Source of the DNA: Bacillota bacterium
GTDB taxonomy: Bacteria > Bacillota > Clostridia > Oscillospirales > Ruminococcaceae
DNA: 64,000 nucleotides
Assembly (NCBI GenBank): GCA_023391005.1
Contig: JAEWBS010000088.1
Location: 62,001-126,000, forward strand
Direction: 5' to 3'
The position numbers were made by a program, and so were the translations under genes. The notes beneath the pieces were generated by a model. The model had not been told where the DNA came from and searched no databases. It worked only from the letters and a program-made list of their open reading frames with translations. Below, piece after piece: positions 51,904-59,719 of this stretch (position 1 is the stretch's first letter; the number at the start of each line of letters is the position of its first letter).

Positions 51904-52514
51904 AAAAGCTGGCGGCCATGGGCGTCTTGCTTTTAGTTCTGGTGCTGGCAGGCTGTTCGACGCCGCCGTCGGCGTCTTCTCAAGAGGCGGCCCCACCTCC
52001 GGCAGCTGCCCCGTCACAGACAGAACCGTCTCAAGGGGCGGCGCAACCCGTTTCCGAAGCATCTGAGCGGGCGATGAATCAGGCCCAAACAGCCCCGTAT
52101 GAAAATACAGCCAACACAACCGACCAGTCTGCGGACCAATTGCTTCGGATTCGGCTGTCCTTCGCGGGCGGCGAGGCGATTGCCGTGCTGACCGATAGCC
52201 CGACCACGCAAAGTTTGCTCAAACAACTGCCCGTCACCGTGATGATGGAGGACTTTGCCGGCGCTGAGAAAATTGCCTATTTCCCGGAGCGCCTTTCGCG
52301 GGAGGGCGCGCCCGAAGGATACGACCCCGCTTTGGGAGATGTCGCCTGCTACGGCCCTTGGGGCAACCTCGCCATTTTCTATAAGGACCAGCCCTATGCA
52401 TCGGGGCTGATCCTTATGGGGACAATCGAATCCGGCCTCAACGCGCTGGCCGCGCAGACAGGCAGCTTTGAGGTGGTTTTTCAAAAGACGGACAACACGA
52501 AGGAGGAGAAGTAA
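51900..52514 (+). CDS. Cyclophilin-like-fold lipoprotein
   Basis: The start overlaps the previous stop (ATGA). The 204-residue protein has the signal MKKLAAMGVLLLVLVLAGCS, a Pro/Ala/Gln-rich linker (to about 80) and a cyclophilin-like domain: RIRLSFAGGEAIAVLTDSPT, YFPERLSREGAPEGYDPALG and GDVACYGPWGNLAIFYKDQP. Such small domains are often encoded beside flavin reductases. No peptidyl-prolyl isomerase active site can be claimed. Confidence 0.82.
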   Translation: MKKLAAMGVLLLVLVLAGCSTPPSASSQEAAPPPAAAPSQTEPSQGAAQPVSEASERAMNQAQTAPYENTANTTDQSADQLLRIRLSFAGGEAIAVLTDSPTTQSLLKQLPVTVMMEDFAGAEKIAYFPERLSREGAPEGYDPALGDVACYGPWGNLAIFYKDQPYASGLILMGTIESGLNALAAQTGSFEVVFQKTDNTKEEK

Positions 52515-53056
52515 TGCGCAAAAAGGTTTTAATCATCTCTACCAGCCCCCGCAAGAGCGGAAACTCTGAAAGCTTGGCGGATGCGTTTGCGGCGGGCGCG
52601 CGGGAAGCGGGGCACAGCGTGGAGATCGTTTCACTGCATGATAAGACCATTGGCTTTTGCATCGGCTGCCTCGCCTGTCAAAAGACCGGGCGCTGCGTCA
52701 TCCGCGACGATGCCGATATTATCGCCCAAAAGATGACTGCCGCCGAGGTCATCGCCTTTGCCACGCCGGTCTATTTTTACACTATGAGTGGACAGATGAA
52801 AACCATGCTGGACCGCTCCAATCCCTGCTTCTCCTCGGACTATGCCTTTCGGGACATCTACCTGCTGGCAACCGCGGCGGACGCGGAAGAAAGTGCCATG
52901 GACGGCACCATAAACGGCTTACAAGGCTGGCTTGACTGCTTTAGTAAGGCCAGATTGAAAGGCGTGGTACGCGCCGTCGCCGTCACGGATGTGGGCGATA
53001 TTGAGGGGCTTCCCGTTCTCCGTGAAGCTCATGCGCTCGGAAAAGCAATTTCATGA
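52514..53056 (+). CDS. Flavodoxin-fold NAD(P)H-dependent FMN reductase
   Basis: The start shares its A with the preceding stop (TAATG). The 180-residue protein has the flavin phosphate loop STSPRKSGNSESLADAF (about 9-25), a CxxCxxC-like GFCIGCLACQKTGRCVIRDD and ATPVYFYTMSGQMKTMLDRS for FMN binding. It reduces quinones, nitro compounds or iron-sulfur substrates. In this MerR operon it probably helps in redox or electrophile stress. Confidence 0.9.
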   Translation: MRKKVLIISTSPRKSGNSESLADAFAAGAREAGHSVEIVSLHDKTIGFCIGCLACQKTGRCVIRDDADIIAQKMTAAEVIAFATPVYFYTMSGQMKTMLDRSNPCFSSDYAFRDIYLLATAADAEESAMDGTINGLQGWLDCFSKARLKGVVRAVAVTDVGDIEGLPVLREAHALGKAIS

Positions 53057-53075
53057 CGAGAAGGAGAAGCTCACG

Positions 53076-53798
53076 ATGAACAGACCCTATATTTTCTGCC
53101 ACATGATGACCTCCATCGACGGAAAAATCATGGGGGCGTATATGGACACGCCCGAAGGAGAAGCCGCCGGGCAGGAATTTTACAACATCGCTTTTGGTGC
53201 CAGTCCCTATTATAAGCATCAGGGATGGTTGTCCGGGCGCATTACCACCGACGACAATTTCACCTTTTACAAGCAGCCTGATTTGGATGAGAACGCGCCC
53301 CCGGTACCAAAGGGGGACTTTGTGGCTATATCAAACGCCCCCATGTATTATGTCTCGGTTGACCCCACCGGCAGGCTGGGCTGGCAAGATAATCGGCTCA
53401 CCTATGAGGATACCACCGCCCATGTTCTTGAGGTGCTGACCGAGAAGGCCGGCAATGCGTATAAAGCGTTTTTGCGCAGACTCGGTATTTCTTACATCGT
53501 CGCGGGAAAGGACGCTCTGGATTACGCACTGGCCATGGAGAAGGTCAAAACCCTATTCGGCATCGAGACCTTGATGTTGGGCGGCGGTGGTATTCTCAAC
53601 TGGTCGTTTATACAGGCCGGTATGTGCGACGAGCTCAGCGTGCTGATCGCCGCCGCGGCCGACGGCTCCTCCGAGACACCCGCGCTCTTTGAGACGCGAG
53701 GCGGTTTGGCCGCCGCCAGCCCTGTCGGCTTTACGCTGAAGAGCGCTGAGGTCAGAGACGGCGGCAGCGTGTGGCTGCGCTACACCGTGAACAAATAA
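53076..53798 (+). CDS. RibD C-terminal/dihydrofolate-reductase-fold reductase
   Basis: ATG at 53076 follows GAAGGAGAAGC. The 240-residue protein opens MNRPYIFCHMMTSIDGKIMG, the family's substrate-binding start, and contains YIVAGKDALDYALAMEKVKT and LMLGGGGILNWSFIQAGMCD, the NADPH-binding GGG motif. It reduces a small heterocyclic or carbonyl substrate. It is not a true RibD since the deaminase half is absent. It is the last gene of the operon. Confidence 0.88.
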   Translation: MNRPYIFCHMMTSIDGKIMGAYMDTPEGEAAGQEFYNIAFGASPYYKHQGWLSGRITTDDNFTFYKQPDLDENAPPVPKGDFVAISNAPMYYVSVDPTGRLGWQDNRLTYEDTTAHVLEVLTEKAGNAYKAFLRRLGISYIVAGKDALDYALAMEKVKTLFGIETLMLGGGGILNWSFIQAGMCDELSVLIAAAADGSSETPALFETRGGLAAASPVGFTLKSAEVRDGGSVWLRYTVNK

Positions 53799-54344
53799 TC
53801 TTCGATAAGTAGGCAAATACGACAGCGGATGAAAATTTTTATTTTTGCCCATTAGAGCCGAAATTTGAAATGGGGCTTTCCGATATGGATATTCACAAAA
53901 GCAGCGAGGGTATTTTTAAACAGTTTGGGCACACCCTATCTTGAAAAGGCTTGTATTGAGAATGCTTTGAATTTATGGTATTGTAAAAAGCATCAAAAGG
54001 GTGCGGCTATGAAGCTTTGCGCCTAAACTATTTTCTAATGGCGGCGAGGGGGAATATAACCAAGGCCCCCAATCCCAGCGTATTACCCAGCCTACTCTGC
54101 CACGGCCGCCGAGAAGGAATGGGGCGCCAAGCGCTTGGTTGGAGCAGCAGCATCATGCTGAAGGGGCATGATACTGACACGTTGACAACGGGTGAGGCGG
54201 CTAAGCTGGAACATCTGGTACATCAGGCAGGCGCAGATAGATATAAAAGTTTCTTAGAGATATCCTGTGGTTCAATTTTTATCGGGAGAAACACGGGCCT
54301 TGGTAAGATTCTCTTGCTTTCATAGCAAAAGGGGGGGACTCATT
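53799..54344. other. Gene-free interval, possibly with decayed coding sequence
   Basis: Short sensible-looking stretches occur in different frames (for example AYSATAAEKEWGAKRLVG near 54090 and EAAKLEHLVHQAGADRYKSF near 54200) without starts or continuity. I cannot assign a family. It may hold one or two heavily decayed genes. Confidence 0.35.
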
Positions 54345-55091
54345 ATGGCATTACAAAAAGTTACGGCCGGCAAAGACGCACTGGGCGATTTTGCACCCCA
54401 GTTTGCAAAACTAAATGACGATGTGCTGTTTGGCGAGGTGTGGTCGCGGGAGGCGCAGCTTTCCCCGAGAGATCGCAGCATGATTACCGTAACAGCGCTG
54501 ATGACCGGCGGAATTTTCGATTCCCCATTCGCTTTTCATCTAAACAAAGCGAAGGAAAACGGCGTTACGAAAGTTGAAATAGCCGAGATACTTACTCAGC
54601 TTGCTTTTTACAGCGGCTGGCCCAAGGCGTGGTCTGCTTTTCGTATGGCAAAAGAAATCTGGACGGAACAAGACACCGAAAAATCCGCCACAGACAATGA
54701 AATTGGCAAGGGCGCCATCTTTCCGGTGGGCGAGCCCAACACTGCCTTCGCCAAATACTTTACCGGTCAAAGCTATCTGAAAATGCTGACAACCGATGGC
54801 GTTCTTGTCGCGCATGTCAGCTTTGAATCAGGCTGCCGTAACTGGTGGCATATCCATCATAAGGGCGGTCAAATTCTGCTTTGCACCGGTGGCCGGGGCT
54901 ATTATCAGGAATGGGGAACGAAGGCGCGGGAGCTGCACCCGGGTGATGTGGTGCATATCAAGCCGGAAGTAAAGCACTGGCATGGTGCGGCTGTGGACAG
55001 CTGGTTTTCGCATATTGCTATTGAGGTCCCAGCCGAAGGCTCGTCCAACGAATGGGTGGAGCCGGTCGCTGACGAAGAATACGGCAGCTAA
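54345..55091 (+). CDS. Carboxymuconolactone decarboxylase-cupin fusion
   Basis: ATG at 54345 follows AAAAGGGGGGGACTC. The 248-residue protein joins a carboxymuconolactone-decarboxylase/AhpD-like helical domain (about 10-105; LSPRDRSMITVTALMTGGIF, then FHLNKAKENGVTKVEIAEIL) to a cupin (about 125-235; NWWHIHHKGGQILLCTGGRG, LHPGDVVHIKPEVKHWHGAA with metal-binding His). The AhpD CxxC is absent, so a peroxidase role is unlikely. Fusions of this kind occur near redox enzymes, and the reaction is unknown. Confidence 0.88.
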   Translation: MALQKVTAGKDALGDFAPQFAKLNDDVLFGEVWSREAQLSPRDRSMITVTALMTGGIFDSPFAFHLNKAKENGVTKVEIAEILTQLAFYSGWPKAWSAFRMAKEIWTEQDTEKSATDNEIGKGAIFPVGEPNTAFAKYFTGQSYLKMLTTDGVLVAHVSFESGCRNWWHIHHKGGQILLCTGGRGYYQEWGTKARELHPGDVVHIKPEVKHWHGAAVDSWFSHIAIEVPAEGSSNEWVEPVADEEYGS

Positions 55092-55120
55092 AAATAGCCA
55101 CAGAAAGATGGTGATGTAAG

Positions 55121-56251
55121 ATAAAAAGCAAATGCGTCGGTGTAATCTTATCCCTCTCGCTGATTCTGTCGGCTTGCTCGGGCCAGAGCGCGGCATCATC
55201 CTTAACTTCGGCGGCTCCCATAGCGGAATCCGCCTCCCAGTCTCTATCAGAACCCGTGCCCGATCCCAAACCTGAGGCGGATAACGCTTGGCAGTTTGAC
55301 GCGCCCGAGAACCATCACATGGATCCGGCGCTGTTCGCCCAGCTGCATGAGGTGCTGGAGGATTCGTCGGTTTACGCCATGGTTACCGCAAAGGACGGTG
55401 TGATTATCGACGAATACTACGGCAGCGGTTATGATGCCGCCAGTCGTTTTGGGTTACATTCGTGCAGCAAGTCCGTTACCGGCGCTTTGATTGGCCTTGC
55501 CATCGAGCAGGGGTATATCGGCGGCGTGGACGACCTGCTGTCAGACTATCTCCCGCAGGTTTTGGCGCTGGAGGATATTCGCAAGCAGCAGATCACGCTG
55601 CGCCATCTGCTGACCCACACCTCCGGCCTCGAATGGTATGAGTGGGGCGGCGGCCAAAGCAACTGGCGCGAATTCCAGTCTGCCCCGAACTGGGTGGATT
55701 ATATTCTGGGCAGAAGGCTTGTCGCGCAACCCGGTACCGTTTTTAATTACAGCACCGGCAATACCCATCTGCTGTCGGCGGTGCTGGAACAAGCCACCGG
55801 CATGAGTGTGCTGGCGTATGGAACGCCCAATCTCTTTGAACCGCTTGGCATGGACAGCGTGGCTTGGAAAACCGATCCGCAGGGGATTATCGACGGTGGT
55901 AATGGCATTTCCATGACCGCCCGTGACGCAGCCCGATTTGGCCAGCTTTATTTAGAGGGCGGCAGTTGGCATGACCGGCAGCTCATCTCGGCAGAATGGT
56001 TAAAGGAATCCACCTCGGTTCAAAATGCCGGCCCCGGGGGCAGCACCGGCCAATATGGCTATCAGTGGTGGGTTCGCAGCTTTGGCGCCGGCGATTATGA
56101 GACCTACTACGCCTTGGGGGCGTGGGGGCAGTATATTTTAGTGGTTCCACAGCTGAATCTGGTGACGGTCATAGCCAGCCATTACCCCCAGAACACCTAT
56201 GCGCCGCGTCCCTATTTCATTGACTATGTCCTTGCGGCTTACCGGGAATAA
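55121..56251 (+). CDS. Secreted serine hydrolase (beta-lactamase class C fold), apparent ATA start
   Basis: From an in-frame ATA at 55121 behind GGTGATGTAAG the frame encodes a lipoprotein signal, KSKCVGVILSLSLILSACSG, followed by a Ser/Ala linker and a serine hydrolase of the beta-lactamase/PBP4* fold. The first ordinary start is GTG at 55256, which would lose the signal and has no ribosome site. Active-site motifs are SCSK (SxxK, in LHSCSKSVTGALIGLAIEQG) and YSTGN (YxN-like). It should act outside the cell as an esterase, peptidase or beta-lactamase-like enzyme; the substrate is unknown. Confidence 0.85.
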   Translation: MKSKCVGVILSLSLILSACSGQSAASSLTSAAPIAESASQSLSEPVPDPKPEADNAWQFDAPENHHMDPALFAQLHEVLEDSSVYAMVTAKDGVIIDEYYGSGYDAASRFGLHSCSKSVTGALIGLAIEQGYIGGVDDLLSDYLPQVLALEDIRKQQITLRHLLTHTSGLEWYEWGGGQSNWREFQSAPNWVDYILGRRLVAQPGTVFNYSTGNTHLLSAVLEQATGMSVLAYGTPNLFEPLGMDSVAWKTDPQGIIDGGNGISMTARDAARFGQLYLEGGSWHDRQLISAEWLKESTSVQNAGPGGSTGQYGYQWWVRSFGAGDYETYYALGAWGQYILVVPQLNLVTVIASHYPQNTYAPRPYFIDYVLAAYRE

Positions 56252-56302
56252 GCGCCGCATATACTGCCATCTTTATCACTTGAAAAATAATGATATGTAC
56301 TC

Positions 56303-56338
56303 AAAGCCAAGGGTTAGAAATGAAACCTTGGCTTTTTA
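56303..56338 (+). terminator. Terminator of the serine hydrolase gene
   Basis: AAAGCCAAGG pairs with CCTTGGCTTT and runs into TTTTTATTTTT. The sequence from here to 56567 contains no gene that I can support. Confidence 0.85.
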
Positions 56339-56567
56339 TTTTTCCTAAAATGAAGAAGAAGCCTTCGGACGAATTCAAAAGCGTGATAAGCAATGTCCTT
56401 TTTCCATTGACTTTTCCGGGGGTATTTTCCCTCGCTAAATTTGATCTCGCTTATTTTGAATATCGAAAGGATTAATGATTTTAACGGATTGCACCGCACT
56501 GCTTGCCTCTGATATTCATCTTGACGGCTCCGCTTGATATTGGATCGCCATCGGGGGATAGCAAAAG

Positions 56568-56606
56568 AGCAGGCTGACTCTTTTACAAGGAATCGGCCTG
56601 CTTTTT
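56568..56606 (+). terminator. Terminator-like hairpin AGCAGGC/GCCTGCT
   Basis: AGCAGGC (56568-56574) pairs with GCCTGCT (56596-56602) followed by TTTTAAA. Its left arm GCAGGCTGACTCTTTT (56569-56584) recurs inverted at 57480-57495, so the element is also half of a dispersed repeat flanking the peroxiredoxin gene. Confidence 0.65.
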
Positions 56607-56683
56607 AAATTCTTGTTTGTCAATATTATACCATCAGCATGATAACAGCCAATCCCCATAGGACGGGCGGGTAGGGGAAAGAA

Positions 56684-56718
56684 AAACGCGCAGGGAAGAG
56701 AATATCTCCCTGCGCGTT
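56684..56718. terminator. Terminator of the peroxiredoxin gene
   Basis: AAACGCGCAGGGAGA-type stem pairs with CTCCCTGCGCGTTT around a short loop. It lies directly downstream of the minus-strand peroxiredoxin stop and is nearly symmetrical, so it could act in both directions. Confidence 0.8.
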
Positions 56719-56737
56719 TGGTGTGCAGCAGCCTGCC

Positions 56738-57190
56738 TTACAGGGCCGCCAGAACCTCATTGATGTCCGGCAGCTCTTTGAGGGGATAAACCTTTACCCA
56801 CTTGACGACACCTTGCGCGTCGACAAGAACGTTGGCTCTACCGGAGAAGCCGTGGTTTTCCATAAACACGCCGTAGTCCTGCGAGACCTTGCCCTGCGGC
56901 CAGAAGTCGCTGACAAGGGGGGTGTTCTCAATGGATAGAACCGTCGCCCACGCCTTTTTGCTGGGTGCAGCGTCGACGCTCAGGCCAATGGCGACGGTAT
57001 TCTTCGCGGCAAAGGCATCGAAGTGTACTTCCAGCGCACGCATCTGGTCGGTGCACACGCTGGTCCAGGCCAACGGATGCCAGGACAGCAGCACCTGTTT
57101 GCCCCGATAGTCGGACAGTCGAATTTCCTTGCCGAATCCGTCTTTCAGCATGAAGTCGGGGGCCTTTGCGCCCACTTGAATTGCGTCCAT
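56738..57190 (-). CDS. One-cysteine peroxiredoxin (AhpC/TSA family)
   Basis: The 150-residue thiol peroxidase has the peroxidatic motif PLAWTSVCTDQM with Cys46 as its only cysteine, so it is a 1-Cys enzyme that needs an outside thiol for recycling. The conserved Arg of the active site is likely in SGRANVLVD. The N-terminal VGAKAPDFMLKDGFGKEIRL is standard. It reduces hydrogen peroxide or organic peroxides in the cytosol. The start follows AGGAGGGAAAAAAC. Confidence 0.9.
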   Translation of the reverse strand: MDAIQVGAKAPDFMLKDGFGKEIRLSDYRGKQVLLSWHPLAWTSVCTDQMRALEVHFDAFAAKNTVAIGLSVDAAPSKKAWATVLSIENTPLVSDFWPQGKVSQDYGVFMENHGFSGRANVLVDAQGVVKWVKVYPLKELPDINEVLAAL

Positions 57191-57252
57191 GTTTTTTCCC
57201 TCCTGTATTTGGATGTGTGGGGCCAGTCCGGACGAACCTGCTGCTGTACCAA

Positions 57253-57416
57253 GAGCGCAAGCGAATTCGCCGTAGGCGGACCATTAAAAATTAAGGCATA
57301 GTAGCCATCTTGCGGCTATTATACCATAAGCGCAAGCGAATGGGATAATTGGCCATCGCCGTAGGCGTGCCATTATAATCAAGCGTATAGTAGTCGTCTT
57401 ACGGCTATTATACCAT
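57253..57416. repeat. Two imperfect tandem repeats of about 80 bases
   Basis: Unit 1 (57253-57328) and unit 2 (57329-57416) share GCGCAAGCGAAT, CGCCGTAGGCG, CCATTA, ATAGTAG and CGGCTATTATACCATA in the same order, with small indels. The units are non-coding and contain TATTATACC promoter-like boxes. They sit directly upstream of the peroxiredoxin gene (minus strand), so they could carry duplicated control sites or be a remnant mobile unit. Confidence 0.65.
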
Positions 57417-57479
57417 ATGCGCTTGATTCCTTCCATCATTATGCAAGTATTACTCGGACGGCCATCGCGGGATATAACA

Positions 57480-57495
57480 AAAAGAGTCAGCCTGC
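57480..57495. repeat. Right copy of a 16-bp inverted repeat flanking the peroxiredoxin gene
   Basis: AAAAGAGTCAGCCTGC here is the exact reverse complement of GCAGGCTGACTCTTTT at 56569-56584. Both copies follow a direct GCCATCGxGGGATA motif. No transposase is present between them. Confidence 0.6.
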
Positions 57496-57510
57496 CCGGT
57501 GAATTGGACT

Positions 57511-58002
57511 TTAGTTGAGCTTATACATGGATTTCAAAAGCGCAATGCCAGTCTCAGTTTTAAAAATGTGCGCCAACGTATTTTGAATAGCCGCTTCCGA
57601 AAGCTTACCTTCATCCGCATTTACAAGGTAATCGGCTTCGATTAAGATCTGGTAATCCATTCCTTCAATATTTTTAAGCGTGTGATGATGTTCAATTAAA
57701 AACACGACACGCGCCGTAAACTCCTTAGAGCAGTCGAAAGTACGAAGAAATGCTTCGGCTAAAACGGCGCCTTCTGTTTCTTGGTGTGGGCCGCTGGTGT
57801 TGCCATACTTTTCACGGCACAGTGGGCAGGCGATGTCATGTAAAATAGCAGCCGCTTCAAGCACGGCCTGAGTGTTACTGTCTAGCCGTTCGCATTCCCC
57901 AATGGTTTTGGCATAAGCATAGACCTTCATAAAATGATTGATGTCATGAAGATTTCCGTCAGAATACAGAACCATCTTTGCTGCAATTTCTGAAATATTC
58001 AC
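57511..58002 (-). CDS. HD-domain hydrolase
   Basis: The 163-residue protein has the HD superfamily motifs: HDINHFMKVYAYAKTI (first His), AAAILHDIACPLC (the HD pair), LIEHHHT and EADYLVNADE (last Asp). These bind two metals and cleave phosphate esters, often of nucleotides. It resembles the small stand-alone HD proteins of Clostridia; the substrate is unknown. Conserved cysteines follow the HD pair. Confidence 0.9.
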   Translation of the reverse strand: MNISEIAAKMVLYSDGNLHDINHFMKVYAYAKTIGECERLDSNTQAVLEAAAILHDIACPLCREKYGNTSGPHQETEGAVLAEAFLRTFDCSKEFTARVVFLIEHHHTLKNIEGMDYQILIEADYLVNADEGKLSEAAIQNTLAHIFKTETGIALLKSMYKLN

Positions 58003-58183
58003 AAGCGCATTCCTTTCGTTATGGCATCGTACATGGTGGCTCGTTGATCAATTTCGGTTTGACAATATTATATCATATATTGCCGCTTCTTTCCACCATC
58101 TTTATATAAACAATGGCCGCCCGGGATGCCGTGTAACGAATGAGGAATCAAGCTTCTTAGTACAACGTTATCGATTTTAATAT

Positions 58184-58213
58184 GTCTTGCAGGTGTCATA
58201 TTATCACCTTATA
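58184..58213 (+). promoter_or_regulatory. Promoter and dyad upstream of the WYL regulator
   Basis: AGGTGTCATATTATCACCT (58191-58209) is a dyad overlapping a TATAAT box, close upstream of the regulator start. A related GTGTCATA element lies in inverse orientation (TATGACAC) at 59131 before the GyrI-like gene, which suggests autoregulation and joint control. Confidence 0.45.
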
Positions 58214-58236
58214 ATAAAAAGGGCAGGAGTGATGGT

Positions 58237-59130
58237 ATGCAGATTAACAGGCTGTTTGAAATGGTTTATCTATTACTGAACAAAAAAAGCATAACCGCTA
58301 AGGCGCTTGCAACGCATTTTGAGGTTTCACCCCGCACGGTTTATCGTGATGTGGCGCTTCTATCCTCAGCGGGAATACCCATTTATATGACCAAAGGCAA
58401 GGGCGGGGGAATCTCGCTTCTCCCTGACTTTGTGCTCAATAAAGCCGTGCTTACCGATGGTGAAAAATCAAGCATTCTCTCCGCTTTACATGCTGTGAAT
58501 GCCGTCAGTTTAGAACAAACCAACACCGCGGTGCAAAAGTTATCGTCGTTGTTTGGAAATACAAACACGGATTGGATTGAAGTTGATTTCTCCGGATGGG
58601 CAAACGCGGACGAGGAGGCGTGCCTATTCACTGCGCTTAAGGACGCCATAATAAGCAAACAGCGCGTAGCGTTTCATTATTATAGCAGCGAAGGCAATGT
58701 TGGGCGCACGGTAGAGCCGATGAAGCTTTGTTTTAAAGGACAAGGTTGGTATCTTTACGCCTACTGTACCCTTCGTAAGGATTACCGTTTTTTTAAGCTG
58801 CGGCGCATGAAGCAGCTGGTACTTTTAAACGAGAGCTTTGAACGCCAGCCCCCTGCAAAGATATTTGGCGACGGCAAATCGTTTCAAGATGATTTCGTAG
58901 TCATTACGTTAAAGTTGTCCAAGAAAATGGCGTATCGCGTGTATGATGAATTTTCACAGTACGAAATGTGCCCCGACGGTGATTTTATCGCGCAGCTCAA
59001 CATGCCGAGAGGGGATTGGGTCTATCATTATCTCGCAACGTTTGGCGAGCATTGTGAGATCTTGGCGCCGGAGGATATCCGCCTGCAAGTGAAGGATAAA
59101 CTGCAAAAAACAATAGCACAGTATTTATAA
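58237..59130 (+). CDS. YafY-type WYL-domain transcriptional regulator
   Basis: The 297-residue protein has an N-terminal HTH_11 domain (RLFEMVYLLLNKKSITAKAL, FEVSPRTVYRDVALLSSAGI) and a WYL domain at about 140-220 (VAFHYYSSEGNVGRTVEPMK, WYLYAYCTLRKDYRFFKLRR), followed by the WCX extension. WYL domains bind nucleic-acid or small-molecule ligands. It is followed by a GyrI-like gene in the same direction, a common pairing in which the second protein binds the inducer. Confidence 0.9.
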   Translation: MQINRLFEMVYLLLNKKSITAKALATHFEVSPRTVYRDVALLSSAGIPIYMTKGKGGGISLLPDFVLNKAVLTDGEKSSILSALHAVNAVSLEQTNTAVQKLSSLFGNTNTDWIEVDFSGWANADEEACLFTALKDAIISKQRVAFHYYSSEGNVGRTVEPMKLCFKGQGWYLYAYCTLRKDYRFFKLRRMKQLVLLNESFERQPPAKIFGDGKSFQDDFVVITLKLSKKMAYRVYDEFSQYEMCPDGDFIAQLNMPRGDWVYHYLATFGEHCEILAPEDIRLQVKDKLQKTIAQYL

Positions 59131-59198
59131 TATGACACGCTGTTGTCTTTTTATCTTTGGTATGATGAATCCATCAAAGATAAGGAGGTTTATAGAAC

Positions 59199-59639
59199 AT
59201 GAACTATGAGGTTGTAAGCTTAGAAGAAAAAATTGTTGTGGGTGTCAGCGCGATTACAGGAAACAGCGATCCTAAAATGGGTGAAATTATTGGCGGGCTT
59301 TGGGAGAAACTCTATCAAGGCGGTGTCAACCCCATTATAAAAAACAAATTGAATGCGTACGCCATTGGGCTTTATTCCGATTATACGGCGGATCAGTACT
59401 GCGTTACGGCAGGCAACGAGGTTTCCAAGGCAGAAAATCCTGACCTAACCGTAAAAATAATCCCTGCCGGTCAATACGCAAAATTTTCGGTGCATGGACA
59501 TATGGAAAAGGCTGTTGCCGATGCGTGGACAGAAATTTGGCGGATGAATTTAGACCGAAGCTTTACGGGTGATTTTGAAGAGTACCTGAGCTGTGATTTT
59601 GAGAACTGCGATATTGATATCTACGTTGCTTTAAACTAA
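59199..59639 (+). CDS. GyrI-like / AraC effector-binding domain protein
   Basis: The 146-residue stand-alone domain has the SOUL/GyrI fold: VVSLEEKIVVGVSAITGNSD, IGLYSDYTADQYCVTAGNEV and AGQYAKFSVHGHMEKAVADA with the conserved C-terminal Glu region. The start follows TAAGGAGG. It probably binds a toxic cationic or hydrophobic compound, alone or with the WYL regulator upstream. Another member is at 20694-21206. Confidence 0.85.
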   Translation: MNYEVVSLEEKIVVGVSAITGNSDPKMGEIIGGLWEKLYQGGVNPIIKNKLNAYAIGLYSDYTADQYCVTAGNEVSKAENPDLTVKIIPAGQYAKFSVHGHMEKAVADAWTEIWRMNLDRSFTGDFEEYLSCDFENCDIDIYVALN

Positions 59640-59660
59640 GGCGCAACGATATAGCAAGCC

Positions 59661-59699
59661 AAAAGGCCGATACACAAGAATAATGTGTATCGGCCTTTT
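59661..59699. terminator. Bidirectional terminator
   Basis: AAAAGGCCGATACAC (59661-59675) pairs perfectly with GTGTATCGGCCTTTT (59685-59699). It separates the GyrI-like gene from the convergent BlaR1-type gene. Confidence 0.92.
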
Positions 59700-59719
59700 A
59701 ATCTGACGGAATTAAGCAA

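Noticed and set aside
53799..54344. A coding gene at 54017-54325
   Set aside because: The frame has no ribosome site and its sensible segments are shared between frames, so only a decayed region is reported.
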